From NCBI GenBank assembly GCA_036346225.1, contig JARFIW010000663.1:434001-498000 (forward strand): a stretch of DNA of 64,000 bases. Reading direction: 5' to 3'. Position numbers and translations under genes: made by a program. Source of the stretch: Platerodrilus igneus. Its lineage: Eukaryota > Arthropoda > Insecta > Coleoptera > Lycidae. Position 1 is the stretch's first letter. The number at the start of each line of letters is the position of its first letter. Below the pieces are notes generated by a model. The model saw only the letters and a list, made by a program, of their open reading frames with translations. It made no database searches and was not told where the DNA came from. This document shows positions 34,018 through 45,732 of the stretch, in pieces.

Positions 34018-34311
34018 CACTTTCGCTGCTGCCTTTAATTGTTGCACACTATTCAAGAGCCAAATTATACTTTTTCGCTAAAATTGCAAATTTTTGCTAT
34101 TAGGGTACATATTTCGTCAATCTGTTGTACTATCAGTGTTCAAAAAGGACCTAACAAAAAAATTTCAAAAGTCTCCAATCGGAGTCACCGGCACTAGCCA
34201 ACAATTTTTCTAGTTACAATGTTCACAGATGCCGGTGACTCTGATCGGAGTTGTGAAAAATTTACATATTCATGTTAGTCATATATTGCTTGAACATCAA
34301 AAAAGGTTAGA

Positions 34312-34314
<3 letters not shown>

Positions 34315-34356
<42 letters not shown>
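34315..34356. repeat. (TA)n microsatellite
   Basis: Pure TA tract between the left piggyBac subterminal region and the LTR-like stretch. Confidence 0.95.
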
Positions 34357-34357
<1 letters not shown>

Positions 34358-34759
34358 CTCAAATTTAGACCAGGGTAGAAAATTAATTAACGACATCAAA
34401 TAATTTTAATCACCCTGTATAAAGAAACAAATAGAAATTACCTGCGAAATTTATATTAATTAATTCAATTTTTAAGTAACGGGTATTAAGCAAAGTGTAC
34501 AAATAATAATTAATATTTAATTAGTATTCACTAAAAATTAAAGGTAAAAGTCAATGCCATTCATTATTATTTTAATTGGAGTTAATTGAACCATTATTAA
34601 TAATATAATAAACATAAAAGCCTGTGAAAATCCAAGGTTAAAATACCATGAAAACAAAGCTCTGAGAATTATATTAAAACGTTCATTAGGAGCACACACC
34701 TGCAAACTTTTAAATGTCAAATTCTAATAAATTCGAGCCGATAAACATGCAGCTTCTAC

Positions 34760-36185
34760 GTATATTGGAAACGGTCGGATGTTTGGTTATTTTACTCACG
34801 TAGGAATCCACGTGGATTTAAATAGCAGATAGTAAAGAATATCGATTTGTACCACTCAGACCAAGGTAGAAAGGGAAGAATAAAATGCGTCAAGCAGAGA
34901 CACTTGTAATTGAAGGCGTGATTTGGGAAGCGTCACTAGGGCTACGATTGGTTGAAATAAGATGCAAACATGAGAGGTATAAACATAACGATTTTCGTAT
35001 AAAATTAGTTAGTTGTTCGCGGACGCATTGCGAGGCGTGTGGAAAATTCTTAGATTTTCAACTTGGACGTGTGCAAATTTTAGTAGAATCGCTGTGCCGG
35101 ACCGTCGAAAGGGAATATAGAATGCGAAATTCTAGAAATTGTCCGTCGTGGAACAAATTCGACTTGCAAGCGGGCCATTATATAAACCCGGGCCTATAGG
35201 TGTTTTGCTCTCTTATATTTTTGATTATTCGATACTTTAAACAGTTTTGCTCTTAGATTTTTGATTTTATTCGATACTTTAAACAGTTTTGCTCTTTATT
35301 TTTTTTGATTATTTGATACTGTAAGTAGAATACGTGGTGATTACGTGCTACACTAAAACTTATTAGTACACTGAGAGAAGATAAATGAAGGTAACAAAGT
35401 CTAGTTATATTTGCGGGTATTACTGTACCAATTATCCTAATTAACAACGATAAATAAATAAATAGAAGTAGGCAGTTTTTGGTATAGCGTGAAAGAATTA
35501 TGAATTTCAGTGCTATGTATCGTGAGTGTTAGTAATCAAATGTTATTCGTAAACGTGATTGGATCCACAAAACAAGATTTCGATATATCTAGATGAATTC
35601 CTGAGAAACCCTGAAACCGTTTAGACACATGGTGGTGTAGAAAATTTTTAAAGGCGGCTAGAAATCCGAAGAAGTAAACATAAACCAGCTGGAATGGTGG
35701 GATGAGCAGGTCCGATGTACATTGAAGCCACGAGTGCAGTAACCTTCAGGTAAATTATGCAATTTTGTTCGATCTTTGATGTTTTGATGTGTGTTGAATA
35801 TCTTTATAATTTGTTTGATAAAAAATGGACAGTAGTAAATTTGTATAAACAACAAATTTTTAATTTAAGGTAAAATTTTCATGTTTAAGTAGAAATGAGT
35901 ATTTAGCAATTTATGTTTTGATTGTGATGAAATTTTGGGTCTGTCTTTGAGCTCAATTAGACTAACCTGTTTAATTAACGTAAAGGGGTGGGAGATGCTC
36001 CCTTTTATTCAGACTCAGGTCTGCAAATATTGTTTATTTAATTAGTATGCATCCTACAAGGACTCTAAAGTTTTAACTAGGTAAAGCAGCCGAGGCGGAG
36101 AGTCAAGAGGCAATTCAACGGACAAAAGAATCTACACGCTGGGGCTCGATTCGAAAGCCGTAGTTCCCGAAGAATAATGAGGATC

Positions 36186-36190
<5 letters not shown>
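34760..36190 (+). other. LTR-like non-coding stretch with TATA box and tandem repeats
   Basis: Inside the piggyBac-like insertion. It has TATATAAACCCGGG at about 35,179, followed by three 42-bp tandem units (35,202, 35,244, 35,286; GTTTTGCTCT...GATACTTTAAACA), an AGTAACCTTCAGG block at 35,738 followed by TAAAT, and a TCACAACA end at about 36,190. A promoter, R-region-like repeat and TG...CA-type limits suggest a solo LTR, but no second copy was found here. The frame 34,885-35,199 has no known domain. Confidence 0.3.
35202..35330. repeat. 42-bp tandem repeat, three copies
   Basis: Units begin GTTTTGCTCT at 35,202, 35,244 and 35,286, shortly downstream of a TATA box. Confidence 0.85.
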
Positions 36191-36216
<26 letters not shown>

Positions 36217-36330
36217 CCTCCACTTTATTGACCAGGAATCAATGTTCGATAGTAAATAATATTTTCTTTTTTGGGACAGTTTTGGTCAAGAATAGAATAA
36301 ATGTCAATTAATCATTTATTTAAAAGTACT

Positions 36331-36372
36331 TGACGTTTCGGTCTAATATTCAGACCTTAATCATAAGTCTAA
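36331..36372 (-). ncRNA. Hammerhead-like hairpin at PLE 3' end
   Basis: On the minus strand: GACTTATGATTAA, stem GGTCT / AGACC, then GAAAC and GTC, closing on the initial GAC. Same as 43,741-43,780. PLE terminal regions are known to carry hammerhead ribozymes; here GAAA and helices fit but the CUGAUGA box is replaced by ATGATTAA, so cleavage is doubtful. Confidence 0.4.
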
Positions 36373-36639
36373 AAAGTAAGGTAATAAGATAAAATTAAAA
36401 CAGTGTATAACTTACATTTAAATTTGATTAATACTATTTGTAAAAGTATTACAAAGTTTTTGACAGATATAATTTGACAGAAGAATAAAATTGTTTTGTT
36501 GGTAACTAGAATAAAGTAAATGTCACTTTGATATTAAATTATGAAAGTAGAAGATAGAATTAAAAGTCCATAACACTGAATTTAATGTTTATAAAGTTCA
36601 CAGTAAACCACACTTAAGTTATCGAGATCTTGTTTGTTA

Positions 36640-38979
36640 TTTATGCTTTTTTCTTCTTTATTAATGTGAAAGGATTCAAGGAATATGCGTTTTTATAGTT
36701 GTTTTCTTTTTCCAAAATTTTTGTTTCATTAAATGCTGGTGTATGTTTTGTAGTAAATATGTGTGTAGAGAGTGCACAGTTGTTTTTCCTAATTTTGCAT
36801 CACTGCGGTGTTGTGTTAATCTCAACTTCAGCCATTGACTCGTATGACCTATGTAGTGGTGGTTGCAACTGCATTGAATCTTGTAAACTACGTTATTGCA
36901 CATTTGAGTGTCTGTTTTATCTTTTAGTGGTGAAAATAGTTCTTTGATTGATTTTGTATAGTAATATGCAATTTGTATATTTGGTTTCTTTAAGATTCTA
37001 GTTATTAGAGGCGTCAGTTTTCAATGTATGGAAGCTTGTGGAATAATGTTGGTGTAGTTGTTCTTTCTTGTTGGATGATGTTTGTGTCAATTATTTTATC
37101 TAAAAGTTGTTTTGGATAGTCATTATTGATGAGAACTTTTTAATTCTTCGATGTTTTTGGATGAAGATTGGATTACTTATTTTGTGATGCGATGTTTAAG
37201 TGCTAAGATGGTATTGATTTTGTGTTTGTTGCTGTGATTGGATTTGTAGTTTATATATCTTCCAGAGTTCGTTGGTTTTTGTAATAATCAAAAAGTAAAT
37301 TGTTGTTTTCTGATCGAATAACTAGTGTATCAAGAAATGGTATTCTTCTTTCAACTTCTTTTTCTATTGTGAATTTAATGTGTTCATTGAAATTGTTGAA
37401 ATGTTCAAGAGTTACTTCTATTTGGTTGTGTGGAGTAGAGCAAATTATATCATCAACATATTTTACCAAAAAACTCATTTGAAAAGGAAGATTGGGAATA
37501 ATGGTATCCAATAAAAGGTCCATAACTATTTGAGCTAAGATCGAGAGAGTGGTGAACCCATTGGTGTGCCAAAACATTGAAGGTAGGTTGTTTTTCATAT
37601 ATGAAGTATGTGTTGTTGAATATTAAGTTAATGGTACTTATAAACATAGTTTTGATAAATTACAATGAGGTTCGATTTTGTTCCATTGTTCTGATATGAT
37701 TTGTAATACTAGTTCTGTTGGAATGTTGGTAAATAAAGATGTGGCATCTAGTGATATAAGTATATGATCTGTAGGTAATTTGAAATTGTTGTAAGTTTCT
37801 ACGAAGGAAAAGCTATCTTTGGTGTTGTAACCTTCAAGAGGAAAAGATTGTTTCAGAATATCAGCACAGAAGTGAGCTATATTGTAAGTAGGAGTATTTA
37901 TTGATGAAATAATTGGTCTTAAAGAAAGAGTAGGTTTGTGTATCTTTGGTAGACCATAATATTTTCCTGGATTGCAACTGTTATTAATTAGTGTTTTCTT
38001 TTGTTCTGTTGATATCATATTTTGATTAAAGAGTACTTTTATGTGTTCGTTAACTTTCTTTTGAATTGTAGTGGTTGGATCCTTTTTTAGGATTTTATAA
38101 GTGTTAGTGTCTGAAAGTAGTTCTAAAGATTTTTGTTTATAATCTTGAGTTTCCATTATGACTGTAACTTCTCCTTTATCTGCTTTTAATATTAATAATT
38201 CTTTGTGCTTTTTAAAAACTCTTTGTTTTGTAGAAAACTTTGTGTGTTGAACTGTTGTTGTTGTTGTTAGGATTTTTAGAAAATTGGTGATTATGTTTGT
38301 GATTCTGGCACGTGTGTTGTTTTTTCTTCTCGTGTAGTATTTTCAAAATTTTTATGATTGTTTCAATATCAGCTAAGAGTCTGCCTATGTGAATTTCAGA
38401 ACTATTGATCTTTAAATTAAATTTAGGTCCTAATGAGAGAAAGTTTTTGATATCTTCTGGAATTGTAACACTGCTTAGATTAATTAACCATTTGCTATTG
38501 TCACTTAACATTTGAGAACTTAGTGTTTGTTTATGTATAAGTAGGTTAAACTTTTGATGTGAATTTTTTGACATGTATATAAATTCTTTTAAAGGATACA
38601 TCTTGTCTTTTGAAAATTCATGTAACAATGTGGAGGTAAAGAACTTAAGGGATTCTTTAATAGTCCTGGTAGAAATTTCTAATGAATTTAATTTTATATA
38701 TGTGATATTAATTTCAAAATTGAGAATAGTTCTATCGAACCTGTTTATGCTTCTTTTAATCTTGTTATTGATCCATTCACTGTTGTTTCTTAGTAGTTGC
38801 ATGGTTGGTAGTGTAGTTGAAGTGATGTGGGTTGGAAGAACTCTTTCTCTTCTACATTTTTCTAAGAATATTCTTCTGTTCATCAGTTTGGCTGCTTTTT
38901 TTGTGTTGTTTGCCCATATTTTCAGTTTTTTTACTATGTTATTACCATAACTTCTTTTTATGTCGTTGTAGAATCCCAT
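36640..38979 (-). pseudogene. Penelope-like reverse transcriptase with GIY-YIG endonuclease
   Basis: The enzyme copies element RNA and cuts target DNA. From 38,979: MGFYNDIKRSYGNNIVKKLK and RRERVLPTHI (N-terminal region; frame to 38,212). Frame 37,638-38,156 has STEQKKTLINN, GKYYGLPKIHKPTLSLRPII and LISLDATSLFTNIPTE (RT motif A with Asp). Frame 37,251-37,598 has SFLVKYVDDIICSTPHNQIE, with YVDD as catalytic box, and RRIPFLDTLV. The GIY-YIG part is 36,676-36,903: NVVYKIQCSCNHHYIGHTSQ then LTQHRSDAKLGK. Frame breaks between pieces mostly coincide with T-runs that are longer in the copy at 41.4-42.4 kb, so some may be sequence errors. Without those the protein would be about 780 residues. Confidence 0.87.
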
Positions 38980-38998
38980 TTTTACCTGTAATTAATAT

Positions 38999-39837
38999 AC
39001 CTCCACTTTATTGACCAGGAATCAATGTTCGATAGTAAATAATATTTTCTTTTTTGGGACAGTTTTGGTCAAGAATAGAATAAATGTCAATTAATCATTT
39101 ATTTAAAAGTACTTGACGTTTCGGTCTAATATTCAGACCTTAATCATAAGTCTAAAAAGTAAGGTAATAAGATAAAATTAAAACAGTGTATAACTTACAT
39201 TTAAATTTGATTAATACTATTTGTAAAAGTATTACAAAGTTTTTGACAGATATAATTTGACAGAAGAATAAAATTGTTTTGTTGGTAACTAGAATAAAGT
39301 AAATGTCACTTTGATATTAAATTATGAAAGTAGAAGATAGAATTAAAGTCCATAACATTGAATTTAATGTTTATAAAGTTCACAGTAAACCACACTTAAG
39401 TTATCGAGATCTTGTTTGTTATTTATGCTTTTTCTTCTTTATTAATGTGAAAGGATTCAAGGAATATGCGTTTTTATAGTTGTTTTCTTTTTCCAAAATT
39501 TTTGTTTCATTAAATGCTGGTGTATGTTTTGTAGTAAATATGTGTAGAGAGTGCACAGTTGTTTTTCCTAATTTTGCATCACTGCGGTGTTGTGTTAATC
39601 TCAACTTCAGCCATTGACTCGTATGACCTATGTAGTGGTGGTTGCAACTGCATTGAATCTTGTAAACTACGTTATTGCACATTTGAGTGTCTGTTTTATC
39701 TTTTAGTGGTGAAAATAGTTCTTTGATTGATTTTGTATAGTAATATGCAATTTGTATATTTGGTTTCTTTAAGATTCTAGTTATTAGAGGCGTCAGTTTT
39801 TCAATGTATGGAAGCTTGTGGAATAATGTTGGTGTAG
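38999..39837 (-). mobile_element. Penelope-like element, partial tandem copy B (3' part)
   Basis: Nearly identical to 36,216-37,061: same 3' end, same hairpin (39,113-39,155), and a GIY-YIG frame 39,419-39,682 with NVVYKIQCSCNHHYIGHTSQ that stays open longer (ends KEKAYSL-like then ...NPFTLIKKKKHK). It is truncated at 39,837 where CACTA-related sequence begins. Confidence 0.88.
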
Positions 39838-41432
39838 TGAAAATTTTTGATTTATTTTATCTCTAAGACTTTGTCTTTTAAATTGAAAATGGGTGGAAGA
39901 ATAAGGATTTTAATTTCCATCAAATTCCCAAAAGAAGTGATGAAAGTTTTAAAATCAATACGATAAGGACCACCATGTTAATATTTCTCCATTGGAATGG
40001 TCTCCAATTTTCCCGTTTAGAATGATGTTTAGGAATTGTTAAAAGTTGTGAAACTTGGTTGGTGGCCTTAATTTGTTCAATAAATGTAATAGTTTATCCA
40101 TACTTTGCAATCGTTTGTTTTTTATACCAGTAATTTAATAAAAACCCACTTTTTATTTGCCAAGGTAAAAGCCATGAACTGCGAATTTATGTTAATTTAG
40201 GCTGGTTTTAGAAAACAAATAATTTCAATATATGAACATTTCTTATTGACATTTGGTATTTAATGTTTATTAAACACCTATGAAACTGTTTAGTTCGTGC
40301 AATTCTTAAAACATTTTAACCCATTCTAAGTTATAATGGAGATCATTTAATAATTCCATTATTTTTCATTTAATAATGTTAAACTTCGGAGTCTTATAAT
40401 TTCTCTGCATTTCCATTTGAAACCATTTAAATAATTAAAGTATAAAATCCAAAAAATCCATTGGCAAAATATAATAATTGATGAAAGTAAAATTTAAGAA
40501 TTTAGAAACTAGAAAATATATAGTTTAAAAAAACTTTGGCAGTTTTTAATTCTAGGAAATTGTATCATGATTGTAGATAATTAAAAAAAAATTTAACTAG
40601 AAACAAAATAATGGTAGTGGAAACTTTTTTACTTTTCTTTTTACAACTCCCATAAATTTGAAAACTAAAATTTTTGTTAAATTTGCTTTGAGTCCGAAAT
40701 TAACGAAATTGCAAATTTTATATTACTATAATTGTAATCTTTGCATCATTGCTTTTAGGATCTTTAACATAATTCAAAAGTCCTAATGGTAGCTGCAAAA
40801 ACTTTTCAACAAATGTTTCTGCGTCCTATATTTTAGTACTTTTTGTTAGGCTATATTTTTAAAATTTTAAAATGTGTGACATTTTATATATATAATTATA
40901 TAAATACTAATTTGACAGGAAAAAAAATAATTAGAACTGCAAATAAATTTAACTTTATTTGCTTTTTAAATTCGGAAAATTTTATAAAAATTTCAATTTT
41001 AGTTCCGGTATTTAGAAAGGTTGTAAAATTTTAATATTACTATACTAATAGTTTATCATTGCTATTATATTTTTATAAATTGGATTATGCATATTAAATA
41101 ACCAAAAAGTTTGAACAAAGGTTTTCCTGGCACTTAGAATTTTTTTCTTCATTTTGTAAGCAAATTCTGATTTTACATTTTGTCATTTTTAATGATATTA
41201 TATTAAGTTAAGTAGCTGTATATAATATGCTCTGTTAATAAATTATTTGATACTAATCCTGTTTTAATTTTTTAATTATCGAATTAAATTGCTTAGCAAT
41301 ATAAAAATTATTGTTAGTTACAAAATTTATAATGTAGAATTTAAATTAGCTAAGTGGTAAAATTGAAAATATGGTACTTGACCAGTTGGATTACTACATC
41401 AATTTTCAAAACCCCCGTATGAAATTAATTAG
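39838..41432 (+). pseudogene. Deletion-riddled copy of the CACTA transposase region
   Basis: Follows 46,400 to about 48,450 in order. For example AAAGAAGTGATGAAAGTTTT and ACCACCATGTTAATATTTCT are identical to 46,550-46,610, and AACATTTCTTATT, CTGCATTTCCATTTGAAACC and ATTAGCTA also recur. Between identical runs there are dozens of short gaps and local garbling, removing roughly a fifth of the length. No frame survives. It may be an old internally deleted copy or badly corrected sequence. Confidence 0.7.
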
Positions 41433-42385
41433 TAGGTGGTTGACAACTGCATTAATTTAACCGTTATTGCACATTTGAGTGTCTTTTATCTTTTAGTGGT
41501 GAAAATAGTTCTTAGATTGATTTTGTATAGTAATATGCAATTTGTATATTTGGTTTCTTTAAGATTCTAGTTATTAGAGGCGTCAGTTTTTCAATGTATG
41601 GAAGCTTGTGGAATAATGTTGGTGTAGTTGTTCTTTCTTGTTGGATGATGTTTGTGTCAATTATTTTATCTAAAAGTTGTTTTGGATAGTCATTATTGAT
41701 GAGAACTTTTTTTAATTCTTCGATGTTTTTTTGGATGAAGATTGGATTACTTATTTTTGTGATGCGATGTTTAAGTGCTAAGATGGTATTGATTTTGTGT
41801 TTGTTGCTGTGATTGGATTTGTAGTTTATATATCTTCCAGAGTTCGTTGGTTTTTTGTAATAATCAAAAGTAAATTGTTGTTTTCTGATCGAATAACTAG
41901 TGTATCAAGAAATGGTATTCTTCTTTCAACTTCTTTTCTATTGTGAATTTAATGTGTTCATTGAAATTGTTGAAATGTTCAAGAGTTACTTCTATTTGGT
42001 TGTGTGGAGTAGAGCAAATTATATCATCAACATATTTTACCAAAAAACTCATTTGAAAAGGAAGATTGGGAATAATGGTATCCAATAAAAGGTCCATAAC
42101 TATTTGAGCTAAGATCGGAGAGAGTGGTGAACCCATTGGTGTGCCAAAACATTGAAGGTAGGTTGTTTTTTCATATATGAAGTATGTGTTGTTGAATATT
42201 AAGTTAATGGTACTTATAAACATAGTTTTTGATAAATTACAATGAGGTTCGATTTTGTTCCATTGTTCTGATATGATTTGTAATACTAGTTCTGTTGGAA
42301 TGTTGGTAAATAAAGATGTGGCATCTAGTGATATAAGTATATGATCTGTAGGTAATTTGAAATTGTAAGTTTCTACGAAGGAAAT
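41433..42385 (-). mobile_element. Penelope-like element, partial copy C
   Basis: Matches 36,857-37,800 of unit A, with longer T-runs at several places. Frame 41,897-42,223 is unbroken across the RT core (IFNNTYFIYEK, PMGSPLSPILAQIVMDLLLD, SFLVKYVDDIICSTPHNQ), where unit A is frameshifted. It ends at the AT-rich centre of an inverted repeat. Confidence 0.85.
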
Positions 42386-42420
42386 TAATTAATTAATTAA
42401 AATTAATTAAATTAATTAAT
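42386..42420. repeat. AATTAA-rich centre of the Penelope inverted repeat
   Basis: A run of ATTAATTAATTAA-type sequence, itself self-complementary, joining copies C and D head to head. Confidence 0.8.
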
Positions 42421-43861
42421 CAGAACAATGGAACAAAATCGAACCTCATTGTAATTTATCAAAAACTATGTTTATAAGTACCATTAACTTAATATTCAAC
42501 AACACATACTTCATATATGAAAAAACAACCTACCTTCAATGTTTTGGCACACCAATGGGTTCACCACTCTCTCCGATCTTAGCTCAAATAGTTATGGACC
42601 TTTATTGGATACCATTATTCCCAATCTTCCTTTTCAAATGAGTTTTTTGGTAAAATATGTTGATGATATAATTTGCTCTACTCCACACAACCAAATAGAA
42701 GTAACTCTTGAACATTTCAACAATTTCAATGAACACATTAAATTCACAATAGAAAAGAAGTTGAAAGAAGAATACCATTTCTTGATACACTAGTTATTCG
42801 ATCAGAAAACAACAATTTACTTTTTGATTATTACAAAACCAACGAACTCTGGAAGATATATAAACACAAATCCAATCACAGCAACAAACACAAAATCAAT
42901 ACCATCTTAGCACTTAAACATCGCATCACAAAATAAGTAATCCAATCTTCATCCAAAAACATCGAAGAATTAAAAAGTTCTCATCAATAATGACTATCCA
43001 AAACAACTTTTAGATAAAATAATTGACACAAACATCATCCAACAAGAAAGAACAACTACACCAACATTATTCCACAAGCTTCCATACATTGAAAACTGAC
43101 GCCTCTAATAACTAGAATCTTAAAGAAACCAAATATACAAATTGCATATTACTATACAAAATCAATCAAAGAACTATTTTCACCACTAAAAGATAAAACA
43201 GACACTCAAATGTGCAATAACGTAGTTTACAAGATTCAATGCAGTTGCAACCACCACTACATAGGTCATACGAGTCAATGGCTGAAGTTGAGATTAACAC
43301 AACACCGCAGTGATGCAAAATTAGGAAAACAACTGTGCACTCTCTACACACATATTTACTACAAAACATACACCAGCATTTAATGAAACAAAAAATTTTG
43401 GAAAAGAAAACAACTATAAAAACGCATATTCCTTGAATCCTTTCACATTAATAAAGAAGAAAAAGCATAAATAACAAACAAGATCTCGATAACTTAAGTG
43501 TGGTTTACTGTGAACTTTATAAACATTAAATTCAATGTTATGGACTTTAATTCTATCTTCTACTTTCATAATTTAATATCAAAGTGACATTTACTTTATT
43601 CTAGTTACCAACAAAACAATTTTATTCTTCTGTCAAATTATATCTGTCAAAAACTTTGTAATACTTTTACAAATAGTATTAATCAAATTTAAATGTAAGT
43701 TATACACTGTTTTAATTTTATATTATTACCTTACTTTTTAGACTTATGATTAAGGTCTGAATATTAGACCGAAACGTCAAGTACTTTTAAATAAATGATT
43801 AATTGACATTTATTCTATTCTTGACCAAAACTGTCCCAAAAAGAAAATATTATTTACTATC

Positions 43862-43863
<2 letters not shown>
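42421..43863 (+). mobile_element. Penelope-like element, partial copy D (inverted)
   Basis: Plus-strand copy of RT core to 3' end. Frame 42,539-42,793 has SFLVKYVDDIICSTPHNQIE; the GIY-YIG region at 43,200-43,470 reads NVVYKIQCSCNHHYIGHTSQ. The 3' end at 43,741-43,863 has the hammerhead-like hairpin and is followed by (TA)n. The part 42,421-42,850 is an inverse copy of 41,850-42,275. A short stretch near 42,590 (LAQIVMD region) has a small deletion. Confidence 0.87.
43741..43780 (+). ncRNA. Hammerhead-like hairpin at PLE copy D 3' end
   Basis: Stem GGTCT (43,754-43,758) / AGACC (43,766-43,770), GAAA at 43,771-43,774, then CGTC closing on GAC at 43,741. Identical to the element at 36,331-36,372. 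Confidence 0.4.

Positions 43864-43912
<49 letters not shown>
43864..43912. repeat. (TA)n microsatellite
   Basis: Directly after the PLE copy D 3' end; the piggyBac-like sequence resumes beyond it. Confidence 0.95.
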
Positions 43913-43918
<6 letters not shown>

Positions 43919-44003
43919 CAAAAGTAATTAATATATTATTAATATATTATTAATAATTAATATATAGATGAAAAAGTAAAAAAACAAAATTAATAAAATA
44001 GAA

Positions 44004-45732
44004 TTACAGTGACGAATGGTATTTGTCAAAGTACTGTACACAAAAACCTGGTTTATCTTTACACTGATTACAGAAATAAAGTGTTTATTTCTTATTCCTT
44101 GAGTTGCACACAAACGACATCTTTTTATTTTGATCCGCTGAGTATTTCCTCGGTCTTTACATTTTTCGGTGATTGGGGCAATAGTGTGCTTCTGGTTTGA
44201 ATGTTTATAACCAATTTCAGCTGCTGGTTTTATTGGAAGAAGGCCTTTTATAATGGATATTCTGAAGTCGTACATAGTCATTTCTCGGTTTCCAGAAAAT
44301 CTATTATACAGCTTTAGAGAATTTATCATAAGCAACTGCGTCGTATGGATAAATAATTTTTTGTACCATCTTATGGTTTTTTGTTCGCAGGGATAGTACG
44401 AGAGCAGTTGATCTTAATGGTCTATCCCTGACATGTACTTATTGTACTCCATTATAGCCAGCGGTTTGTACGTATGGTAACTGTTTTTCTTGAAAGATAT
44501 TTCACAGTCCCTTTCATATTGTGTGGTTATGTACACAACATCACGTTTGTCTTTCCATTTTCCCACATTTCATTTTTAAATGCGGAAATATTTTCGCCTT
44601 TCCTCAGCTTTGTTTTTATTACTTCGTTAGGATTCTCTCGAAGATTTGGTCGCAATGTTCCCATACAATAAGTACTTCTAGCAATAAGAGTTTGGGAGAG
44701 AGCAAAACTATTATAATAATTGTCCATGTATAAAACATGGCCCTGATCTAACAACCCCTCCATTAATTTTATAACTACCTTTGATGCATGACCTACGCCA
44801 CTCAATTCGCTATCATTTGCACCAGTATAAACACGGAAACGAAGAATTGTTCCATCCAACTCTGCTATCATATATAATTTTACGCCATATTTGTGTCGTT
44901 TGTTTTTAATATACTGCCGAAAACCTAGCCGTCCTCGCCACAGCATCATGCTTTCATCGAGTGAAAGCTCTTTAACTGGCTGATATATGGTTTCCATCTT
45001 TTCATTAAAATAATTGATCACCTTTCTTATTTTTCGTAGAGCGGCACTGTTAGAATCTTCAGTCTCCTCATCTTCATAAAAAAGGGGAATCACCTTAAAA
45101 TTGGGAGGAATCGATTTCGGCTCATATACTCCCGAAATATAGGCAAACTAAATAATCTAGCCGTTTTCCATTAACCTTGAATTGTGGATAATGCAATTAT
45201 TCCCATATGAAACAACAAACCGAGAAAAATCCTAAATTCGCCCACATTTGTGTCTTTCCATGACGTAATTCTTGCTTTCTCAGAAACTGTAGTAAATAAC
45301 ACATTAGCAGCATTTGTATTCGTTTCACGCACTATGAAAGCCATAAAATCATCGTCAAATAATAACGAAAAAAATCCATAGGACTGCCACCTGGATGCTT
45401 TACCAATAAACCTCGCTTTTTGTGAAAACAAAATTTTTTAAATTGTTTGGTGCTTGCGAACTATATTGCCAATTCGAATCTACGGTACCTGAAATTTGCT
45501 TCAAAGTTCCTGGATATTCTATCCATTTTTCTGTTTCGCTTTCACATTCTGAATCGGAATCAGAGTTAGAGAGCAAATATTCCGATTCACTCGAGAAGTA
45601 AATCTCCTCAGTACGATTTGCTTGTATTTCAAGTTCCTTGTCAGTAAGTGGCATTGTCCATTCAGATTTTTGAGTCATTTTAGTGCGTGCCCTTTTTAGT
45701 TCCGACGGTCCTGCTTTATTGTCTGTATTCAT
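44004..45732 (-). pseudogene. piggyBac-like transposase (DDE_Tnp_1_7), broken
   Basis: Cut-and-paste transposase with TTAA preference. The N-terminus starts MNTDNKAGPSELKRARTKMT at 45,732 with an acidic run (SSESEYLLSNSDSDSECESE). Frame 45,171-45,431 gives the start of the core (FRIFLGLLFHMGI). Frame 44,527-45,093 carries ELSLDESMMLWRGRLGFRQY (catalytic Asp), KRHKYGVKLYMIAELDG and HVLYMDNYYNSFALSQTLIA (second Asp), then CMGTLRPN. The third Asp block EYNKYMSGIDH is followed at once by a stop (about 44,425), and the Cys-rich tail (RRCRLCATQGIR, then FCNQCKDKPGFC and FDKYH) needs one more frame change before the stop at 44,004. Length (about 575 codons) is normal. It lies 325 bp inside the right end of the element; several breaks make it inactive. 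Confidence 0.88.

Larger units (their letters stand above)
36216..38998 (-). mobile_element. Penelope-like element, full unit A
   Basis: Bounded by the phrase CCTCCACTTTATTGACCAGG at 36,216 and again at 38,999, which starts a second partial copy upstream. The order N-terminal region, RT, GIY-YIG endonuclease and a 3' hairpin end on the minus strand is that of Penelope-clade elements. Head-to-tail partial tandem arrangement is characteristic of this class. (TA)n at 36,191-36,215 borders its 3' end. Confidence 0.88.

Noticed and set aside
34885..35199. 104-codon frame including CSRTHCEACGKF
   Set aside because: Cys spacing does not match a zinc finger I know, and it sits in a promoter-like, LTR-like stretch.
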